Assembly (NCBI RefSeq): GCF_022230925.1
Contig: NZ_JAKKFH010000008.1
Coordinates: 248,001-312,000, forward strand
Length of the DNA: 64,000 nucleotides
Reading direction: 5' to 3'
Origin: Micromonospora alfalfae
GTDB lineage: Bacteria; Actinomycetota; Actinomycetes; Mycobacteriales; Micromonosporaceae
Made by a program: the position numbers and the translations under genes. Below, piece after piece: positions 62,042-64,000 of this stretch. The notes below the pieces were generated by a model that was given only the letters and a program-made list of their open reading frames with translations, searched no databases and was not told where the DNA came from. Numbering within the stretch: position 1 is the stretch's first letter; each line of letters starts with the position of its first letter.

Positions 62042-62494
62042 CGCGAAACACAACCAGGGTGTGGACCCGGTCGACGAAGGCTGCTCCAGGCGCGGCAGCG
62101 CGCACACGTCATGACCGCGCCCCTAGCCTTCCGCCCTGGTTGGTCAGCAAACTCCCACACCCGCATCCGAACACCCGCTCCGCACGCTTGCACGACGACG
62201 TCCACACGCACCTGCTTGGTTGGCCGCTGCTCGCAATCCCGCCTGACGCGGGGCGACGGCCCGGCAAGCGGCTTCCATACGAGAAGACTTCTCGTGCCTG
62301 AGGCCTGCCAACGTTGCCTAGAGGCGACAGCCAGCGAATTAGGAAGCTGATCTGAGCTTGTTGGCCCGGTAGTAGTGACGCACTGAGTCGGGGGACTTCT
62401 GGCGCATCCGCCGACTCGACACGCCCTCAGTGGAGTTGACCAGCTTCGCCAGGGCAACCTTGGGCGGGAAGGTTCACGAGCAGGTGCACGAGAT
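62042..62494. other. Non-coding or decayed DNA
   Basis: No frame here has consistent codon bias or a recognisable domain. Short open frames on both strands look random. Base composition is intermediate between the low-GC cassette and the high-GC chromosome. Probably debris from past insertion events; the same holds for 61606-61835. Confidence 0.6.
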
Positions 62495-62817
62495 CGTGTA
62501 CGTCGAGGACCTGTGCGTGATCGGTTTCGGCAGGAGCCGGCTCGCGACGTCCGCGCACGACGCTGGTTGGTCGTCGTTCACGAGGATGCTGGGCTAAGAC
62601 GCCGCCCGGTACGAGCCCAGGTTCGGCCGGGGGCGGACAGGTTGTCTCCCGTCGACCCCGGGGATCTGCTCCGACTGTGCTCTGGTCAGCGACAAGATTG
62701 CGCTGGACATCCCCATGCGGCGTAGCCCACGACCGGGACGAGCCGTGGGGCGTGCGCAGGTTCTTCGTCCGCGCTCCGGACGGCAACATCATCAACGTGG
62801 CGGCGCACCGCGCCTGA
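62495..62817 (+). pseudogene. VOC (glyoxalase/bleomycin resistance) family pseudogene
   Basis: The 3' part encodes EPWGVRRFFVRAPDGNIINV followed by AAHRA and a stop at 62815-62817, the typical end of a VOC-family protein. Upstream pieces such as IVYVEDLCVIGFGRSRLATS resemble its beginning but lie in other frames with stops between. So a vicinal-oxygen-chelate gene has decayed here. Confidence 0.65.
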
Positions 62818-62872
62818 GGTGACGCGGCCCATGTGCGAGGGATTGACCCGCACAGACGCCCGAGGTTAACTG

Positions 62873-62887
62873 CACATCAGCGATGTG
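62873..62887. promoter_or_regulatory. Short palindrome upstream of the ThuA gene
   Basis: CACATC-AGC-GATGTG, a perfect 6-bp dyad with 3-bp spacer, in the 223-bp region before the ThuA-domain gene. Possible operator. Confidence 0.35.
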
Positions 62888-63040
62888 GATCGATGTTATT
62901 CGGATGCCGTCAACCCGGCACTGTGGCACCGCTCCGCGCCGTCTCGACATCGCCCTCGTTTCGGCGGACGTGGGCACACCGGGGCAGTTCCCGGGGTGCG
63001 AGACCCGCATCCGCACGACGATCCAGAGGAGATCGTGTCG

Positions 63041-64000
63041 ATGAAGATGACGCCGCCGCTACGAATCGCGCTCGCTGTCCTGCTCGCCGTTGGTGTCGCC
63101 GCCGTCGGACCAGCCGGGCCGGCGACCGCGGCCCCTGAGGCCGCCGAGCTGAGCAAGGTCCTGGTCTTCTCCAAGACCGCCGGCTTCCGGCACTCCTCCA
63201 TCCCCAACGGCATCGCCGCCATCCAGCAGCTCGGCGCGACGAACGGCTTCACCGTCACCGCCACCGAGGACGCGGCGACCTTCACCGCTGCCAACCTCGC
63301 CCAGTACCAGGCGGTGGTCTTCCTCAGCACCACCGGCGACGTGCTCGACGCCGGCCAGCAGGGCGCGTTCGAGGCGTACCTGGCCGCCGGCGGCGGTTTC
63401 GTCGGAGTGCACGCCGCCGCCGACACGGAGTACGACTGGCAGTGGTACGGCGGGCTGGTCGGCGGGTACTTCGCCTCGCACCCGGCCATCCAGCAGGCGA
63501 CGGTGCGGGTCGAGGACCGGGCCAACGCCTCGACCGCGCACCTGGCGTCGACCTGGACCCGCACCGACGAGTGGTACAACTACCGGACCAACCCCCGCTC
63601 GGCGGTCAAAGTGCTGGCCAGCCTCGAGGAGTCGTCGTACACCGGCGGCTCGATGGGTGGTGACCACCCGATCACCTGGTGCCACAGCTATGGCGGTGGA
63701 CGTTCCTGGTACACCGGCCTCGGCCACACCGAGCAGAGCTACGCCGACCCGAACTTCACCCGCATGCTGCTGGGCGGCATCCAGGTGGCGGCCGGGGCGG
63801 TGGCGGCCGACTGCCGGCCGGAGCCCGGCTACAGCCCGCTGTTCGACGGCACCGAGGCCAGCCTCGGGCAGTGGCGACAGGCGGGGCCGGGTGGCTTCAC
63901 CCTGGCCGACGGCACCCTCACGTCGAACGGTGGCATGGGGTTGCTCTGGTACCCGGTGCGTACCTTCGCCAACTACTCGCTCAAGGTCGACTGGATGATG
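63041..64000 (+). CDS. Secreted ThuA-domain protein with DUF1080 (3-keto-disaccharide hydrolase) domain, 3' truncated by the window
   Basis: At least 320 aa, still open at the window end. Signal peptide 1-32 (ALAVLLAVGVAAVGPAGPATA). Residues 38-250 are a ThuA domain (VLVFSKTAGFRHSSI, VVFLSTTGDVLDAGQQGAFE, GGGFVGVHAAADTEYDW). From about residue 260 a DUF1080/3-keto-glucoside hydrolase domain begins (YSPLFDGTEASLGQWRQAG). Such multidomain secreted proteins act on sugars and are often followed by CBM6 or PKD modules. Start ATG 63041 with AGAGGAG 9 nt upstream; GTG 63035 is possible. Confidence 0.85.
   Translation, partial: MKMTPPLRIALAVLLAVGVAAVGPAGPATAAPEAAELSKVLVFSKTAGFRHSSIPNGIAAIQQLGATNGFTVTATEDAATFTAANLAQYQAVVFLSTTGDVLDAGQQGAFEAYLAAGGGFVGVHAAADTEYDWQWYGGLVGGYFASHPAIQQATVRVEDRANASTAHLASTWTRTDEWYNYRTNPRSAVKVLASLEESSYTGGSMGGDHPITWCHSYGGGRSWYTGLGHTEQSYADPNFTRMLLGGIQVAAGAVAADCRPEPGYSPLFDGTEASLGQWRQAGPGGFTLADGTLTSNGGMGLLWYPVRTFANYSLKVDWMM

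Noticed and set aside
61993..62457. 154-codon minus-strand frame in the scar zone
   Set aside because: Cys/Arg-rich random-looking translation lying across the transposase remnant.
61606..63040. tRNA gene or attachment site as integration target for the cassette
   Set aside because: No cloverleaf-like sequence or flanking direct repeat could be recognised by eye.

Overview
The window comes from a high-GC actinobacterium. Codon bias, strong Shine-Dalgarno sites mixed with probable leaderless starts, many GTG starts, an AfsR-type regulator and many secreted polysaccharide-active proteins point to Micromonosporaceae, most likely Micromonospora (inference). I saw no rRNA, tRNA or CRISPR array. 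Most of it is ordinary chromosome. One stretch (about 56.75-61.65 kb) has visibly lower GC and foreign codon use, and it is the most interesting part.

0-14.4 kb, plant-polymer pentose use. A GH3 glycosidase and a GH51 arabinofuranosidase diverge from a LacI-type operator. A secreted carbohydrate esterase follows. A tightly overlapping six-gene operon (ABC sugar-binding lipoprotein, two permeases, enolase-superfamily dehydratase, FAH-fold dehydratase, 2-oxoglutarate semialdehyde dehydrogenase) faces its IclR regulator. It encodes the non-phosphorylative route from an aldonate to 2-oxoglutarate.

14.3-35 kb, mixed housekeeping and regulation. Chorismate mutase, a Tat-exported CDP-diacylglycerol pyrophosphatase-like protein, two TetR units with clear operators (one beside small membrane proteins, one beside an alpha/beta hydrolase), a secreted SMP-30-like propeller, an HTH regulator, methyltransferase, WrbA, a 942-aa AfsR/SARP regulator, secreted TAP-like peptidase, a second Ig-domain esterase, an AlkD-like protein, an MFS pump with a probable leaderless start, and a SUKH-domain protein that may start at ATC.

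34.7-46 kb, cell wall. MurQ diverges from a sodium:solute symporter and AnmK (MurNAc recycling), followed by a D-lactate dehydrogenase-type FAD/Fe-S protein. Three secreted peptidoglycan-active proteins follow; two share an I36-type N-terminal half but carry different C-terminal domains (SpoIID versus M23). An HTH-TM-NBR1-Ig protein is bracketed by TGTCAG repeats.

46-56.7 kb. A large secreted hydrolase, a 48-aa membrane microprotein, a GNAT protein, a FecBCD-type ABC operon with an embedded methyltransferase under a Zur-like palindrome, a CBM2/proline-threonine linker protein, and a YciI/ECF42 sigma pair in which the sigma gene is frameshifted.

56.75-61.65 kb, putative defence cassette. Three coupled minus-strand genes encode a DUF5663-like small protein, a P-loop ATPase and an adenosine-deaminase-fold protein with a long insertion. 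The ATPase/deaminase pair resembles RADAR (RdrA/RdrB); the added small protein and actinobacterial setting may make it a new variant. It is flanked by debris: an IS5-type transposase remnant and a VOC pseudogene. The window ends inside a secreted ThuA/DUF1080 protein.
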